DNA of 64,000 bases, taken from contig NZ_CP107968.1 in the NCBI RefSeq assembly GCF_036084755.1, positions 7,200,001 through 7,264,000 on the forward strand. Direction: 5' to 3'. Shown one piece after another: positions 29,364-39,100 of this stretch. Origin of the DNA: Streptomyces sp. NBC_00370 (GTDB lineage Bacteria > Actinomycetota > Actinomycetes > Streptomycetales > Streptomycetaceae). The notes under the pieces were generated by a model, which saw nothing but the letters and a program-made list of their open reading frames with translations, had not been told where the DNA came from and searched no databases. Position 1 is the stretch's first letter, and the number at the start of each line of letters is the position of its first letter. Made by a program: the position numbers and the translations under genes.

Positions 29364-31040
29364 ATGCCGACACCGACACCGCCCCCCGTCGTGGACGACG
29401 CGTACCCACTGCTGACGGACGACCAGATCGCGATCCTGAGATCCTGCGGACAGGTACGGTCGCTCCGCGAGGGGGAACATCTCTTCCGCGCGGGCGAGCC
29501 CAGCGAGGAGTTCTTCGTCGTCCTCAGCGGCACGGTGGCCGTGGTCGAAGCCCGTGACGACCAGGACGAAATCGTCCAACTGCACGGTCCGTACAGCTTC
29601 CTCGGTGAACTGGGCGTGCTGGAGGGCCAGACGCCCTTCCTCAGCGCGCTGGCGAGCACACCCGGCGACGTACTCACGGTGGGTTCGGCCGCCCTGCGCG
29701 ATCTGCTCAGCCGGGAACCCGCGCTAGGCGACCTGATCCTGCGTGCCTACCTGCTGCGCCGTACGATGCTGGTCGGCGCGGGCGCGGGGTTCCGCATCAT
29801 CGGCTCCGCCTTTTCCCCCGATACGCGGCGGCTGCTGGAATTCGCCGCCCGCAACCGCCTTCCGCACCGCTGGGCCGATCTTGAGAAGGACACCGGGGCC
29901 GAGGCGCTGCTGACGCGTCTCGGTGTCACTCCGCAGGAGACCCCCGTCGTCGTCTGGCACGACCGTCGTGTGCTGCGCAATCCCTCCAACGCCGAACTCG
30001 CCCGGGTCATCGGGCTGCGGACGCAGACAGCCGCGGGGGTCTGCGACCTGATGGTGGTCGGAGCGGGACCCGGAGGTCTGGCCGCCGCGGTGTACGGCGC
30101 CTCCGAGGGGCTCTCGACCGTCGTCCTGGACGCGGTGGCGACCGGCGGCCAGGCCGGTACGTCGTCGCGGATCGAGAACTACCTCGGTTTCCCCGCCGGG
30201 ATCTCCGGCATGGAGCTCGCCGAACGCGCCGTCGTGCAGGCCAACCGGTTCGGTGCCCGGATCTCCGTCCCCGCCGAGGCCGCCGGCATCGAACAGCGCG
30301 ACGGAACCAGCGTGGTACGGCTCGCCGACGGCGGCACGGTCGCCGCCGACAACGTCGTGGTGGCCACCGGCGCCCGCTACCGGCGGCTGACAGCCCCGGG
30401 TGTGGAGCGGTTCGAGGGTGCGGGGGTCCACTACGCCGCCACCCTCTGGGAGGCACGGACCTGCCGCCTTGACCCGGTGGCTGTCGTCGGCGGCGGCAAC
30501 TCCGCCGGCCAGGCGGCCCTGTTCCTGGCGCGCGAGTCGCCCGCGGTCCATCTGCTGGTCCGCGGCGGAGACCTGGCGCACAGCATGTCCCGCTACCTGA
30601 TCGACCGGATCGAGCGGCACCCCCGGATTGATGTCCGACTGCATACCGAGGTGCGGGAGGTCACCGGCGAGGACGGGGTCGAATCCGTCGTCGTTGAGGA
30701 CAACCGCACCGGCGAACAGGAGGTACTGCCGGACCGGGCCCTGTTCGTCTTCATCGGCGCCCGTCCCGCCACCTCCTGGCTCGCCGACGCCGTAACCCTG
30801 GACCGGCGTGGCTTCGTTCCGACCGGTCAGGACGTGGTCCATGCGGCAGCGGACCTCTGGAAACCCCTGGCCCGCGCCCCGCTCGCCCTGGAGACCGGTC
30901 TGCCGGGGGTCTTCGCCGTCGGCGACGTCCGCAGCGGCTCGGTCAAGCGGGTGGCCTCGGCAGTCGGTGAGGGCGCCATGGCCGTCCGTCTGGCGCACGA
31001 ACACCGCGGGGAGCAGGCCGCTCTGCCTGCTGAAAGGTGA
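29364..31040 (+). CDS. Fusion: cyclic-nucleotide-binding domain + Trx-like segment + thioredoxin-reductase-like flavoprotein
   Basis: 558 aa. Residues 15-130 form a cNMP-binding/CRP-like domain (LFRAGEPSEEFFVVLSGTVA, GPYSFLGELGVL). About 140-220 is a thioredoxin/glutaredoxin-like segment without a CxxC. Residues 225-550 are a TrxR-type flavoprotein: VVGAGPGGLAAAVYGASEG, GGQAGTSSRIENYLGFP, AVVGGGNSAGQAALFLA and VFAVGDVRSGSVKRVASAVG. The CxxC of true thioredoxin reductases is replaced around GVHYAATLWEA, so a direct disulfide-reductase role is doubtful. The cNMP domain suggests ligand gating. It lies 94 nt after the UBP finger and is probably the last gene of the stress operon. Confidence 0.9.
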   Translation: MPTPTPPPVVDDAYPLLTDDQIAILRSCGQVRSLREGEHLFRAGEPSEEFFVVLSGTVAVVEARDDQDEIVQLHGPYSFLGELGVLEGQTPFLSALASTPGDVLTVGSAALRDLLSREPALGDLILRAYLLRRTMLVGAGAGFRIIGSAFSPDTRRLLEFAARNRLPHRWADLEKDTGAEALLTRLGVTPQETPVVVWHDRRVLRNPSNAELARVIGLRTQTAAGVCDLMVVGAGPGGLAAAVYGASEGLSTVVLDAVATGGQAGTSSRIENYLGFPAGISGMELAERAVVQANRFGARISVPAEAAGIEQRDGTSVVRLADGGTVAADNVVVATGARYRRLTAPGVERFEGAGVHYAATLWEARTCRLDPVAVVGGGNSAGQAALFLARESPAVHLLVRGGDLAHSMSRYLIDRIERHPRIDVRLHTEVREVTGEDGVESVVVEDNRTGEQEVLPDRALFVFIGARPATSWLADAVTLDRRGFVPTGQDVVHAAADLWKPLARAPLALETGLPGVFAVGDVRSGSVKRVASAVGEGAMAVRLAHEHRGEQAALPAER

Positions 31041-31077
31041 GGAGTGAGCAACGTCGTCGCCGTCTGCAAGGCGCTCC

Positions 31078-31275
31078 TTGAGGTGCGCGACCCGGAGTTC
31101 GCGTCGTCTCTGTCTCCCGGGCAGCTTCGACACCGCTATGGGTCAGCTCAAGAAGGACCACGGCGCATCGGACCTGCTGAAGTCTGCGGCCGTCAGACGG
31201 TTCGGCGAGTCGGCGGAGATCGCAGCGGTACTCGCTTTCGTCGTGCGCACCGAACCTGCGAGCATTGGGCGATGA
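31078..31275 (+). pseudogene. C-terminal fragment of an SDR-family gene
   Basis: This frame encodes LPGSFDTAMGQLKKDHGASD followed by LKSAAVRRFGESAEIAAVLAFVV. That is the PG-x-DT-M loop and the rRFGepeEIAavvaFl helix of a short-chain dehydrogenase C-terminus, after which the conserved DEA.yITG end is lost. The N-terminal cofactor and catalytic regions are absent, so this is a decayed fragment. Its upstream boundary is uncertain. Confidence 0.55.
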
Positions 31276-32081
31276 CTCAATACCGGCACGTCGTCGCCCT
31301 GGGCAGTTCCTTTGCGGCAGGACCGGGCATCGAACCGATCGAGGACTTTCCCGCGATGCGGTCGAAGCGCAACTACGCACACCTGGCCGCGGAGCGGCTC
31401 GGCGCCGACCTCGTCGATCTGACGGTCTCCGGGGCGACGACCGCCACGATTCTCGACACACCGCAGATCACCATGGCAGGAGTGGAGTTCGCGCCGCAGA
31501 TCGAAGGGCTCCCCGCGGACGCTGACCTCGTCACGCTGACTGCCGGCGGTAACGACCTCCAGTTCGCCGGGTCGATGCTCTACGAGGCCTGGCGGCAGAA
31601 GGATCCCGACAGCCCGCTGGTCACGATGATGGCTCAGCAATTTCCTCGTGGTGTCCCAGCGCCGACCACGGAGGCGATCGAGGCGACGGCACAGGGGCTG
31701 CTTCGAATCGTCCAGACGGTTCGGTCCCGTGCTGCCGATGCTCGCGTGGTCCTTGTCGACTACCTGACGGTCCTCGACGATGCCACCGGATCCGACGATG
31801 CCACCGGCCCCGACAACGACTTGCCCTTCTCGGCAGCGCAGAGGGCCGCGTTCCGCAGGATCCAGGACGGCATCGCGCGGGCCTACGGGATCGCGGCGGA
31901 CCGCTCTGCGGCCGAGGTCCTGCGAGTGTCCGAGCTGAGCGCTGAGCATGCCCTCGGGTCGGCCGAACCGTGGGTCTTCGGGTTCCAGCCGACTCTTGAA
32001 TCCACGGCGCACTCCTTCCATCCCAACGAGAAGGGCATGGCCGCCGTCGCCGACGCGCTGGTCAGGCTGCTGGAGAGCTGA
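31272..32081 (+). CDS. SGNH/GDSL-type hydrolase
   Basis: 269 aa. Block I is VVALGSSFAAGPGIEP (GSS instead of GDS, as in many actinobacterial members), block III TLTAGGNDLQFAG carries the oxyanion Asn, and block V SFHPNEKGMAAVADAL gives the catalytic His with its Asp equivalent replaced by Ser/Phe. SGNH hydrolases are esterases or lipases. No signal peptide is visible, so it is probably intracellular. ATG 31272 has no strong ribosome site. It converges with the S51 peptidase gene 22 nt away. Confidence 0.87.
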   Translation: MTQYRHVVALGSSFAAGPGIEPIEDFPAMRSKRNYAHLAAERLGADLVDLTVSGATTATILDTPQITMAGVEFAPQIEGLPADADLVTLTAGGNDLQFAGSMLYEAWRQKDPDSPLVTMMAQQFPRGVPAPTTEAIEATAQGLLRIVQTVRSRAADARVVLVDYLTVLDDATGSDDATGPDNDLPFSAAQRAAFRRIQDGIARAYGIAADRSAAEVLRVSELSAEHALGSAEPWVFGFQPTLESTAHSFHPNEKGMAAVADALVRLLES

Positions 32082-32102
32082 GAGGTATCCGAACGGATCA
32101 GC

Positions 32103-32789
32103 TCAACTGCCAGCGACCTGGGCCGGGTTGAACAGCTTCCACTGGCCTTCGGAGACGACCTCGATGCCGTCGCCGGTCACCTTGATCGCGGTCTGGGCGT
32201 CGATGGCGTACGCCGGGCCGGAGATCCCGGCGGCCCATCGTGCCGCCTCGGCCATGGTGTTCTCGGGGCAGTCGGGGCTGTCGAGATGCGGGAAGACGGA
32301 GAAGTCCACGACTCCCAGCGCGCTGTCGCCGCCGGCGGGCGGCTTCCAGCCGACGAAGTGCGTTCCGACACGGGGCGTCAGGACCATGCTGCCGGCGCTG
32401 AGCCCTACGTAGACCGTGTCGCGCAGCGACGGGAAGAGGCCGGCCAGTCCGGACTCGCGCATCCAGTGGCACAGGTACAGCGCGTCGCCGCCGTTCACCA
32501 GCAGGACGTCCGCCTCCCGTACCCAGGAGACCCAGCGTTCCTTGTCGATGCCCGGCAGTGCGGTGAGCTCCAGCACGCCCACCGACTTCCACCCCAGCTC
32601 CGTCATGGGACCGGGGGAGCGTCCGCTGATGAAACGCCACGGCCCGCCCGGATCCCCGTACGGCCCGCCGTACCCCGCCGTGGGGATGCACAGGGCCGTC
32701 GACTCGGCGATCGGTCTGCCGAGGAGGTCGACCAGCGCCGCCAGGATGCTCGCGTTCCTGACGCCGGAGTCGGTGAGGAGCAGCTTCAT
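32103..32789 (-). CDS. S51-family peptidase E-like protein (copy 1)
   Basis: 228 aa with the class-I-amidotransferase-like fold of peptidase E/cyanophycinase: LLLTDSG at the N-terminus, VLLVNGGDALYLCHWM, and the nucleophile elbow YVGLSAGSMVLTP. S51 members cut after Asp at the N-terminus of peptides or inside cyanophycin. Its ATG overlaps the stop of the LuxR-type regulator (ATGA), so the two are co-translated. A second S51 gene lies at 39457-40197 on the other side of the LanM gene, suggesting involvement in leader or peptide trimming. Confidence 0.85.
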   Translation of the reverse strand: MKLLLTDSGVRNASILAALVDLLGRPIAESTALCIPTAGYGGPYGDPGGPWRFISGRSPGPMTELGWKSVGVLELTALPGIDKERWVSWVREADVLLVNGGDALYLCHWMRESGLAGLFPSLRDTVYVGLSAGSMVLTPRVGTHFVGWKPPAGGDSALGVVDFSVFPHLDSPDCPENTMAEAARWAAGISGPAYAIDAQTAIKVTGDGIEVVSEGQWKLFNPAQVAGS

Positions 32790-35692
32790 CGCAGTCGGGT
32801 CGAACGCTCGCACAGGTCAGCGCGGTTGGCCGCGCCCGTCTTGTTCATCAGGCTGGCGATGTGTTTCTCGACCGTGCGGGGCGAGATGAACAGCCGGTCG
32901 GCGATGTCCTTGTTGCTCAGCCGGTCGGCGAGGAGCAGGAACGCCTCGTACTCCCGGACGGTGACGCCGAGGGTCCGCAGCTCTTCGGGGATGCCGTCCG
33001 TGCCGCTGCGGTGCTGGTGCACCGGGGCGCCCAGCCGGCGCAGGGCGGCCCGGCAGGCGTTCGTGACGGCCGGTACGCCCTGCTCGTGGAAGTGGTGTTC
33101 GGCCCGCCTGAGCCAGGCGACCGGCTCGCCCCAGCCGTCCTCGTGCGCCGGGTCCGCGACCAGCCGCAGGCCCAGGTGCAGGGCGGCCGGGTACGCGGCG
33201 GCGTCGCGCAGGGCCGTGTCGATGCGCTCGGCGGCCCGCTCGCCCTGCCCCTCCCGGCCGAGCAGGACGGCGTCCGCGAGCGTGACGAACTGGCGGTTCC
33301 ACCGCATCTGCCCGACCGCCGTCGCGGCCACCGCCTCGTGCCGGGCGCGGTCCGCCTCACCCGCCAGCACGTCCAGCAGCAGCCCGACCCCGTGCGTGCC
33401 GCCGAGGTGGTACGTGCTGGGGTTGTGCCGCTCCAGCGCCGACAGCGCCCCCAGCTCCGCCCGTGCCAGGTCGCGGTCCTCCTCCATCAGGGCGCAGAAG
33501 GCGCGGGCCATGCCCAGCGTCAGCGGCTCCTCCTGCGATCCCGCCCCCTCCCATTCGGCGAACGAGTCGAGGGCGGCCTCCATCGCCGGCCGGTCGCCCT
33601 GGTGCGCCTCCAGTGACGCCAGGGACATGAGGAGATACCGGACGGCGGGGGCGAGTCTGAGCCTGCGCACGATCGTCAGGCACTCGACGGCCGCCTCGCG
33701 CGTCGCGTCGCGCGCGCCCCGCATCACCCCGTCCAGGACGAGGATGCCGTCCACGGTGTGCACGATGTTGATCGAACCGAGCCGCAGCGCCTCGTCCCTG
33801 GCGGAGAGCAGTCCGGCGGTGTCGCCCTCCGCCAGCCAGTCGTTGCCGCCGATCCGCGTCGCCGCGTACATCCGCCGCAGGGGGAGCTGATGCCGCTCCG
33901 CCGTCGACAGGGCCTTCTCCAGCATGGCCCGGGACTCGTCGGGGTCCCGTTCGCGGGCCACGGTCGCCAGCAGCTCCCACGCCTGGCAGGCGACGGAGGG
34001 CAGCGCGTAGCGCTCGGCGGCGTCGGCCGCCGAGCGGGCCAGCTTCTCCGCCTGCTGGGTGCGGTCGGTGCCGGGGGTGTCCAGGGCGAGATAGGCGGCG
34101 GTGACATCGACGGACGCCGTCGCCGCGCCGTCCGGATTGGCACCCAGCACCTCGCGGGCCCGGTCGATCTGCCGGTTGCCGTCGCTCCAACGCCCCGCCG
34201 TGTGCGCCACCTTGGCCAGCCGGGTGTGCAGGATCGCCAGACGTGACGCACCGAGCCCCGCGCTGTCCAGGGCGTGCAGATGCTCGACCAGGTCGAAGGC
34301 CCGGTCGAAGTCGCCCGACTCGGCGAGCGCGGGCAGCAGCGGCTCCAGCGCGCCCGCCCGCTCCTGTGGATCGCCGGCCCGCGCCAGCAGGGTCTCGGCC
34401 CGGCTGAGCAGGGTCACAGCGGAACCGAGCGCGCCGGCGGCCAGGGCCCGCCGCCCCGCCTCGGCGAAGAGCTTGCCGGCCGCCGCGTCCTCGCCGGCCT
34501 CGGACCGCAGCCCGGCAGCGAGCGCGCACCAGTCGCCGGGCAGCTGCGGGTGCAGCTTCTCGACCGCCTCCGCGCCCTGGCGCGCCAGGTCCGCGCGCTG
34601 ACCGGGCGTCAGCTGGGTGAACAGGGCTTCCACGGTGGGCGAATGGCGAAAGGAGTACCAGTCGGGGGCGGGCTCGTCGGGGACCACCAGACGAGCGGCG
34701 ACTCCGGCGTGCAGATGGCTGAGCAGGGCCCGGTCGTCGACTCCCGTCATCCGCTGGAGCACGGTCAGCGGGAACCGTCTGCCCAGCACGGCCGCCGCCG
34801 ACAGCAGCGTCAGGCCCTCGGCGCCCAGCCGGTCGATACGGCGCAGGATGCCGCGGGCCAGCGCGGACGACACGTCGCCACGCGGATCGCCGACCGTGCG
34901 CCAGCCGTCGGGGCCCTGCACCAGGGTGCCCGCGCCGATCATCGACTGGAGCAACTCCTCGACCAGGTAAGGGCTTCCGGCGCTGCCCTCCCACAGCCGC
35001 TCCAGCACCGCCGCCGGCACATCCTCCGGCGATGTGCCCAACTGGCCCGCGACCAGGTCGCGTACCTGGGGGCGGGTGAGTGGCGCCAGCTCCACGACGG
35101 ATGCCGTGCCGCGCCGGCGGGCCGACTGTGCGAGATCCAGCGCGTCGCTGAAGTCCGTGCGGACGGTGGCGAGCAGCAGGACCGGGCTGTACTCCAGGTT
35201 GTCCACGAGATATTCGAGGACGCCCAGGGTCTCGGGGTCGGCGTCGTGCAGATCCTCCAGCACCAGGAGCCGGCCCCGGCCGTGGTCGGTTGCCATGAGC
35301 AGGCGCAGGACGGCCTCCCCCAGGATCACGATGGAACTGCTGTCGCCCGCCCCGGTGTTCCAGTCGGGGATCAGCCGTCCCAGCACCGGCTTGTACGGTC
35401 CCAGGGACAGCTCGTCCAGCGATTCACCGGTGCGGAAGAGCGACATCAGCGCCTCGGTCAGCGGCCGGAACGGCACCGCGGGCCCTGTGGTGCTGCTGCG
35501 GCCACGCAGTACGCCCATGCCGACCCCGAGCGCACTGCCCACGACCTCGGCCGCCAGCCGGGACTTGCCGACCCCGGCTTCGCCGACCAGGAAGACCACG
35601 CCACCGCGCCCCTGCTGAGCGTCGGACAAAGCGCGTCCGAGCAGCCCCAGTTGGGCATCCCGGCCGATGAGGGAAGAGGCTTGGAGACGCAT
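32786..35692 (-). CDS. LAL-type LuxR-family transcriptional regulator
   Basis: 968 aa, the size of a LAL regulator. N-terminal AAA ATPase with Walker A VFLVGEAGVGKSRLAAE and Walker B LLVLEDLHDADPETL; a long TPR-like helical middle; C-terminal LuxR helix-turn-helix LGVTVREYEAFLLLADRLSN then DIADRLFISPRTVEKHIASL. LALs usually activate linked biosynthetic genes in response to nucleotide or ligand. ATG 35692 is chosen; a TTG at 35701 is in frame. It lies downstream of the putative precursor peptide, past a hairpin, so expression from its own AT-rich upstream region is likely. Confidence 0.92.
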   Translation of the reverse strand: MRLQASSLIGRDAQLGLLGRALSDAQQGRGGVVFLVGEAGVGKSRLAAEVVGSALGVGMGVLRGRSSTTGPAVPFRPLTEALMSLFRTGESLDELSLGPYKPVLGRLIPDWNTGAGDSSSIVILGEAVLRLLMATDHGRGRLLVLEDLHDADPETLGVLEYLVDNLEYSPVLLLATVRTDFSDALDLAQSARRRGTASVVELAPLTRPQVRDLVAGQLGTSPEDVPAAVLERLWEGSAGSPYLVEELLQSMIGAGTLVQGPDGWRTVGDPRGDVSSALARGILRRIDRLGAEGLTLLSAAAVLGRRFPLTVLQRMTGVDDRALLSHLHAGVAARLVVPDEPAPDWYSFRHSPTVEALFTQLTPGQRADLARQGAEAVEKLHPQLPGDWCALAAGLRSEAGEDAAAGKLFAEAGRRALAAGALGSAVTLLSRAETLLARAGDPQERAGALEPLLPALAESGDFDRAFDLVEHLHALDSAGLGASRLAILHTRLAKVAHTAGRWSDGNRQIDRAREVLGANPDGAATASVDVTAAYLALDTPGTDRTQQAEKLARSAADAAERYALPSVACQAWELLATVARERDPDESRAMLEKALSTAERHQLPLRRMYAATRIGGNDWLAEGDTAGLLSARDEALRLGSINIVHTVDGILVLDGVMRGARDATREAAVECLTIVRRLRLAPAVRYLLMSLASLEAHQGDRPAMEAALDSFAEWEGAGSQEEPLTLGMARAFCALMEEDRDLARAELGALSALERHNPSTYHLGGTHGVGLLLDVLAGEADRARHEAVAATAVGQMRWNRQFVTLADAVLLGREGQGERAAERIDTALRDAAAYPAALHLGLRLVADPAHEDGWGEPVAWLRRAEHHFHEQGVPAVTNACRAALRRLGAPVHQHRSGTDGIPEELRTLGVTVREYEAFLLLADRLSNKDIADRLFISPRTVEKHIASLMNKTGAANRADLCERSTRLR

Positions 35693-35749
35693 GGCTTCCA
35701 AGCATAATCAGAATATCCGGAACCGTGGTGTGCCGTCGGGACTTCCCTT

Positions 35750-35781
35750 CCGCTCGGCGGTCCTGTCGGCCCGCCGAGCGG
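35750..35781 (-). terminator. Hairpin after the 79-aa peptide gene
   Basis: Perfect 11-bp arms (35750-35760 with 35771-35781) and a 10-nt loop, 10 nt past the stop of the peptide gene and about 60 nt before the regulator start. It may act as a partial terminator or 3' stabiliser for an abundant small transcript. Confidence 0.7.
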
Positions 35782-35791
35782 TGGGACGCGG

Positions 35792-36031
35792 CTACTGGGG
35801 CGCGGACACCGAGGTGTCGATCGAGCTGAGCGTGATGACGAGGCCGCTGGTGAGGACCATCCCGGCCAGGATGCGGGCGCGGGCGCAGGCGCGGTTGCGG
35901 CCCGAGAGGGTGATGCCGCCCGCGGCGTCCTGCTCGTCGGCGGCAGCGGGCGTGGGGGCCTCGGTGTCGGCGGAGACGGAGGCGACGGCGGAGGTGGAGA
36001 CGGCAGCGGCGCGGCGGGAGTGCAGGTTCAT
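35792..36031 (-). CDS. Putative RiPP precursor peptide (79 aa, Ser/Thr-rich tail, one Cys)
   Basis: 79 aa with an excellent ribosome site (AAGGAG, 6 nt before ATG 36031). Residues 1-39 look like a leader: Ser/Ala-rich, then an acidic stretch (ADTEAPTPAAADEQD) ending in AAGG at 36-39, a double-Gly-type cleavage site. The presumed core, 40-79, starts ITLSGRNRACARARIL and continues with a hydrophobic Ser/Thr-rich tail (LTSGLVITLSSIDTSVSAPQ). Its only Cys is residue 49, so at most one thioether could form. It lies 127 nt downstream of the LanM-like gene on the same strand and is followed by a hairpin. Alternative: a small single-span membrane peptide. Homology was not testable here. Confidence 0.6.
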   Translation of the reverse strand: MNLHSRRAAAVSTSAVASVSADTEAPTPAAADEQDAAGGITLSGRNRACARARILAGMVLTSGLVITLSSIDTSVSAPQ

Positions 36032-36158
36032 GGGGAACTCCTTCGTGGGGGAAGTGCGCGGATGAACGAGCGGGTGAACGAGAGGAAGAGCGGAGACAAC
36101 GAGCGTGCGGGGAGGAGCGGTTGGTGGGCCGGGTCCGGCCGGCCGGGGAGGCTCGCCC

Positions 36159-39100
36159 TCAACAGGTGGGCGGATTGACCGGGTTGCCCGGACAGGAGTG
36201 CTCCAGCAGGAGCGCGGACGGGACATGGGCCGGGGAGCAGAGGCGGAGCAGCCCGTAGCCGATGCCGGCGAGGCCCGTCAGCATCCCGGGAGAGGGCACT
36301 TGGCCGGGGGTCGCGCAGCGGTGCTGCTGTCCCTCGACGGTCGCGAGGACCCGGCCGCCGGCCCGGCCGAGAGCGGCGGACGCCGTGGTGTCGCCCTGGC
36401 CGGCCAGCACCGACAGGGCTTCCAGGGCACCGAACGCGCCGTGGCCCGCGCTGAGTTCGGGTCCGTCCCCGAGGGCGGCGAGGCGCGTGGCGAGGTCGTC
36501 GCGCCCCGGCAGGTGCGCGGTGGCGGCGGCGATCCCGGGCAGGCCGGTGGTCCACGACGGGTTGGGCGCTGCGGCTTCAGGGGCGGTGTCGGCCGAGCGC
36601 AGCAGTCCGGCGGCGATCTCCGGGTGTCCCTTGCCGTCCGCCCGGTGGTCAGCGTGGCGCCACAGCGCCCAGCCGATGCCGGCGGCGCCCTCGGCGAACC
36701 CCGCGGCGCCGTTGCCCCGCGCCGCGGCGGGGGCCAGGGCGTCCGCCACCGCTTCGGCCAGTTCCAGGGCCCGGCGGGCGCCGGTCGCTTCGTGGGTGGC
36801 GACGGCCGCCGCCAGGGCGCCTGCGGCGCCGTCGGCGAATCCGAGGTCCATCCGGCCCATGACGGCGTGTTCGAGCGCGGTGAGGGCGTCGGGCAGCGAG
36901 TCGGCGAGGTCGGCGTCGAGCAGGGTCGACAGCCGCACCAGCCCGTACAGGATGCCGCCGAGCCCGTCGTACGCCCCGGGTCCGACAGCGGCGCAGAGTT
37001 CGGGGTCGGCGGCCAGCATCTTCAGCAGGGCGGGCAGCGGCAGTACCGCCTCGTGGGCGAGCGCCGTGTAGCGCTCGGCGCCGGCCAGCACCCCGGCCTG
37101 GGCCAGGAAGAGCGCGACTCCGGTGTATCCCTGGGCGAGTCCCGCACCCATCGGGAGCACCGACCAGTGGCCGCCCGGCAGGCTCTCCAGGCCGAGCCAG
37201 TTGGCCCGGCCGCCGGACCGCACGGCGCGGGCGGCGATCTCGTCGGCGATCCCGCAGGCGGCGGCGAGCAGCCGGGACGGTTCGGGCGCCACGGCGGGCA
37301 GCGGGGCGGGCACCAGCTCGGAGCGCGGCCGGACCAGCGGGGAGTCGGCCTCACGGGCGGCCAGCGCCGCGGCGACGATCCATTCCTGGTTGCGGCAGTC
37401 GACCTCGTCCATCCGGGCGATCTTGGCGCGGACCGCGCTCAGGCTCGACACGGGCAGCAGGTCCGGCAGCCAGGTGCCGCCGGCCGACCGTACCCCCGTG
37501 CCGGACGGCAGGTGGACGAAGAGCGGGACGTCCCCGCGCCACAGGTCCTCGGTCTCGTGCTCCACCAGCCGGCCGCGCGCCGGGTCGTGCGCGGACTCGG
37601 TCCACAGCACGGCGAAGGCGGCGTCCCTGGCGAGCGCGTCACCGAGCAGCGCCGGGTGGGTAGACTCCTCCAGCAGCGTCGAGTACAGCCGGGTGGAGCG
37701 GACGATCAGCCGTGCGGGGCTCTCCGCGTGCCGCTCCAACAGGGCTCCCGGCGCGGTGAGTTCGGCGCCGTGCGCCCGGATCGCCGCGTACGTGGTGCGG
37801 AAGCCGTCCAGCAGCGCCGCGCGATGGTCGGCGCCCTGGAGGCGGTGCCCGCCGGGCAGCGGCTGGTTCTGCGCTGCCGGGCTGACCACCGCGCCCCTGA
37901 CGACCCGCATGGTGTCAAGGCCGCTGTCCTCCCAGCACAGTCCCTCGCTCGGGTACGTGCCTTCCTCGGCGCGGCCCAGCGCGGAGATGTCCAGCGCGCC
38001 GTTCTCGCCGATCAGCAGATGCGGCAGCAGGCACGTGCGGTGCACGGACGCCTGGAGGGCGTCGGCCGCCGGGTCGGCCCCGGCCGTCGCGGCCTGCGGA
38101 AGTCCGGTGTGCAGCAGGGTCTCGGCGTCCACCAGCACCGGCTGGCCGCCGTCGGCGATGAGGTTCTCGTAGTGCATGTCGGCGCCGTCCACCGCGTACA
38201 GCAGGGCCAGCAGCGCGCCCTGGCGCCGGTAGAAGGCGTCCGCCTCGGTCACCGAGCCGCACCAGCGGTGCTCGATGAACTCCAGCCAGCCGTGCTCCTG
38301 CCGCCGCACCGTGCGCGGGGTGCGCAGCTCCAGGCCGTCGACCCGGCCGGTGAGCCAGTGGGCCAGGTCGTCCAGCAGGGCGTGCTGCCCCAGCGGGCGC
38401 GGCTTGTACACCGCGCGTGACCCGTCGGCGAACGTCAGCACCGCAACCGAGCGCCCACCGCGATGGGCGTCGCCCCGGCCCAGTTCGACGCGGGTGAGCG
38501 GGCCGGGGTCGCGTCCTTCGAGCAGGACGCCGACCAGGTCCGCCCGGTCGGCGTGCAGCCGCAGGCCCAGTTCGGCGACGGCGTCGGCGGCGTCCAGCGC
38601 CGTCAGGGCCAGCATCCGGGCCAGTACCGGATAGCCGGTGAAAAGTGAACCCAGGCCGTCCGCGCTGCCGTTGGCGGCGAGGAAGGCGGCGAACCGGTCG
38701 CGGGGCGTGGCCCCGTCGAGCCGTCCGGCGCGCCGTGCGCCGGCCAGTTCGCTGACGAGGGTGCGGGCCGCCTGCCGGGCCAGCCGGCTCAGCAGCCACT
38801 GCTCGAACGAGGCGCGCAGCACGTTCCGTTCGGATGCGGGAAGCGGTGCGAGCTGCCGGTCGAGGGCGTCCGAAGCAGGCACCACCAGCGGTGCCACGAC
38901 CGGCGCGAACACGTCGGGCCCGGTGGCGTCGTCGTCACCCGGCACCGGCCGTGCGGCGAAGTGCGCGGATTCCAGGGCCTCTTCGACGTAACCGGCCCAG
39001 CGGGGCGTACCGGCACGGTCCGCCAGGTGTTCCGGTGCCTCGCCGGCCAGTGCCCACACGGCGAGTTCGTCGAGACCCAGGTGGGCCAGCCGGGTCGCGA

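Noticed and set aside
35667..36065. 132-aa plus-strand open frame opposite the peptide gene
   Set aside because: No ribosome site; the minus strand has a strong site and a plausible small peptide.
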